Source: an uncultured Prochlorococcus sp.
Lineage (GTDB): Bacteria; Cyanobacteriota; Cyanobacteriia; PCC-6307; Cyanobiaceae
Direction of reading: 5' to 3'
Assembly (NCBI GenBank): GCA_902622625.1
Contig: CACNQS010000007.1
Coordinates: 1-53,730 of the forward strand
DNA: 53,730 bases
A program made the position numbers and the translations under genes. The notes beneath the pieces were generated by a model. That model had not been told where the DNA came from. It made no database searches and saw only the letters and a list, made by a program, of their open reading frames with translations. This document shows, one piece after another, positions 52,660-53,730 of this stretch; within the stretch, counting starts at the first letter, position 1; each line of letters opens with the position of its first letter.

Positions 52660-53730
52660 TTATTCTCTACTTTCTAAGCTGATCCAATCTCTTGGTTCTG
52701 AACCTGTATAGATTTGCGATGGTCTGAAAATTCTATTTGCTCCAAGTTGCTCTCTCCAATGAGCTAACCAACCAGCCACTCTAGATATGGCAAAAATTGG
52801 AGTAAATAAATCACGAGGAATACCAAGTTTTCTATAAACAAGGCCAGAATAAAAATCCACGTTAGGGAATATACCCTTAGGTCCAAGTCTTGGTATTGCC
52901 TCTGCCTCAAGTGATTTAGCAACTTCATACATTTCATCTGCTCCAAATCTAATAAAAAGTTCTTCTGCAAGTTTTTGAAGAATTATTGCTCTGGGATCTT
53001 TGACTTTATATTCTCTGTGGCCAAAGCCCATTATCTTACTTTTATTTTTTATTGCATTATCTAAAAAAGACCCAGCATTTTCTGGGGTTTTAATCTCTTC
53101 TAACATCGCAATCACATCCTCGTTTGCTCCTCCATGCAATGGGCCAGCTAAGGTTCCTACTGCAGAGGCGATGACAGCATATGGATCTGTAAGAGTACTT
53201 GCAGTCACTCTAGCGCTAAATGTACTTGCGTTTAAACTATGTTCGGCATGTAGAATTAAGCACCTATCAAAAACTTTTGCGGCTATAGGATCTTGTTCTT
53301 TTTCAGTCAACATGTAAAGAAAATTTGATGAGTAAGTTAGATCATCTCTAGGTTGAATTGGGTCTTGTCCTTTTCTAATAAGTTGGAACGCTGCAATCAT
53401 TGTGGGTATTTTTGCTATTAGTCTTATGACTGCGTTGTAGATGTAATTAGGATCATCTATTGCTCTACGCGAATAGAAGAGCCCCAAAGAAGCTGCGCTA
53501 GATTGAAGAGCATCCATAGGATGACCAGTTGCAGGGAAACATTTCATCATATCTCTAACTCTAAAACTTAACCTTCGATGCATCTGAACTTCTTGCTCGA
53601 AATCTCTTAGTTGAATAGCTGTGGGCAATTCACCCCAAATCAATAGGTAAGCGGTTTCTAAAAAACTACTTTTTTTGGATAGCTCCTCAATGGAATAGCC
53701 TCTATACAATAATTTACCTTTGCTGCCGTC
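52660..53730 (-). CDS. gltA: Citrate synthase (partial, N-terminus beyond the window)
   Basis: The visible 356 codons cover most of a citrate synthase, which condenses acetyl-CoA and oxaloacetate. The frame is open to the window edge and begins DGSKGKLLYRGYSIEEL, so the true start is upstream, outside. Conserved pieces: HPMDALQSSAASLG, LHAEHSLNASTF with the catalytic histidine, GPLHGGANEDVI, MGFGHREYKVKDPRA with the second histidine, the aspartate in FYSGLVYRKLGIP, and RIFRPSQIYTG at the end. Picocyanobacteria use it for 2-oxoglutarate supply. It may be co-transcribed with ndhA (75-base gap). Confidence 0.95.
   Translation of the reverse strand, partial: DGSKGKLLYRGYSIEELSKKSSFLETAYLLIWGELPTAIQLRDFEQEVQMHRRLSFRVRDMMKCFPATGHPMDALQSSAASLGLFYSRRAIDDPNYIYNAVIRLIAKIPTMIAAFQLIRKGQDPIQPRDDLTYSSNFLYMLTEKEQDPIAAKVFDRCLILHAEHSLNASTFSARVTASTLTDPYAVIASAVGTLAGPLHGGANEDVIAMLEEIKTPENAGSFLDNAIKNKSKIMGFGHREYKVKDPRAIILQKLAEELFIRFGADEMYEVAKSLEAEAIPRLGPKGIFPNVDFYSGLVYRKLGIPRDLFTPIFAISRVAGWLAHWREQLGANRIFRPSQIYTGSEPRDWISLESRE

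Overview
The window is AT-rich, densely packed chromosome from a marine picocyanobacterium. The most likely source is Prochlorococcus of a high-light-adapted, low-GC lineage. This rests on gene content (NDH-1 subunits, Ycf3, Ycf34, RpaA, RpaB, RbcR, carotenoid desaturases), very short spacers, frequent TTG/GTG starts and protein sequences that look like that genus. No database search was possible, so the species call is recognition, not measurement. I see no insertion sequence, integrase, CRISPR array or rRNA operon. One tRNA gene (Asn) is present.

Layout. 1-5.0 kb: a DUF3120 membrane protein coupled to nadB, then a VKOR-thioredoxin fusion and rimO. 5.0-8.4 kb (minus): a petL-like small gene, DUF4346, an acetyltransferase-like protein, a RibD-C reductase and a double-domain PTPS/QueD protein, possibly a pterin-related group. 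8.4-12.1 kb: aroK, crr7, a DUF6816 thylakoid protein, a GST, DUF751, rbfA, hemD. 12.1-17.3 kb: an SRPBCC protein with zds (crtQ), an A-type Fe-S carrier, a TPR protein, an LpxB-like protein and an SDR epimerase. 17.4-20.6 kb: ndhO, a J-protein, cysK, an orphan ECF-type ATPase and tRNA-Asn. 20.6-21.7 kb is the only loosely packed part: two gene-free stretches of more than 300 bases around a 119-aa protein of unknown function, with a duplicated 22-bp element and inverted repeats. 21.7-28.3 kb: rpaA, holB, tmk, a Cu(I) ATPase, ycf3, radA. 28.4-33.2 kb: rpaB directly followed by plsX, fabH, fabD and plsC. 33.2-40.2 kb: tsaB, ycf34, cca, an RRM protein, crtB-crtP, ndhM, DUF3172, rbcR. 40.3-47.8 kb: a Z-ISO/NnrU protein, ndhF, ndhD, scpA, a sugar nucleotidyltransferase, metF. 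47.9-53.7 kb: a PedR-like regulator, a 62-aa protein, then a minus-strand run gltA (cut by the window end)-ndhA-ndhI-ndhG-ndhE-nadK-CYTH.

How the genes work together. Eight NDH-1 subunits plus CRR7 serve cyclic electron flow and respiration around photosystem I, and nadK supplies NADP next to four of them. crtB, crtP, zds and the Z-ISO-like protein cover most steps from geranylgeranyl-PP to lycopene. Four regulators tied to light, redox, carbon or the clock (RpaA, RpaB, RbcR, PedR-like) lie within about 27 kb, and RpaB heads a fatty-acid/phosphatidate gene run.

The least ordinary observations are: a clean heptad-repeat extension at the N-terminus of PlsX; loss of a catalytic histidine in one half of the duplicated PTPS protein; a perfect 13-bp hairpin between ndhA and ndhI; divergent start codons one base apart (crr7/DUF6816); a repeat-bearing intergenic area beside tRNA-Asn; and an orphan ECF ATPase paired with an unknown 92-aa protein. 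I did not find a clear-cut new defence or mobile system.
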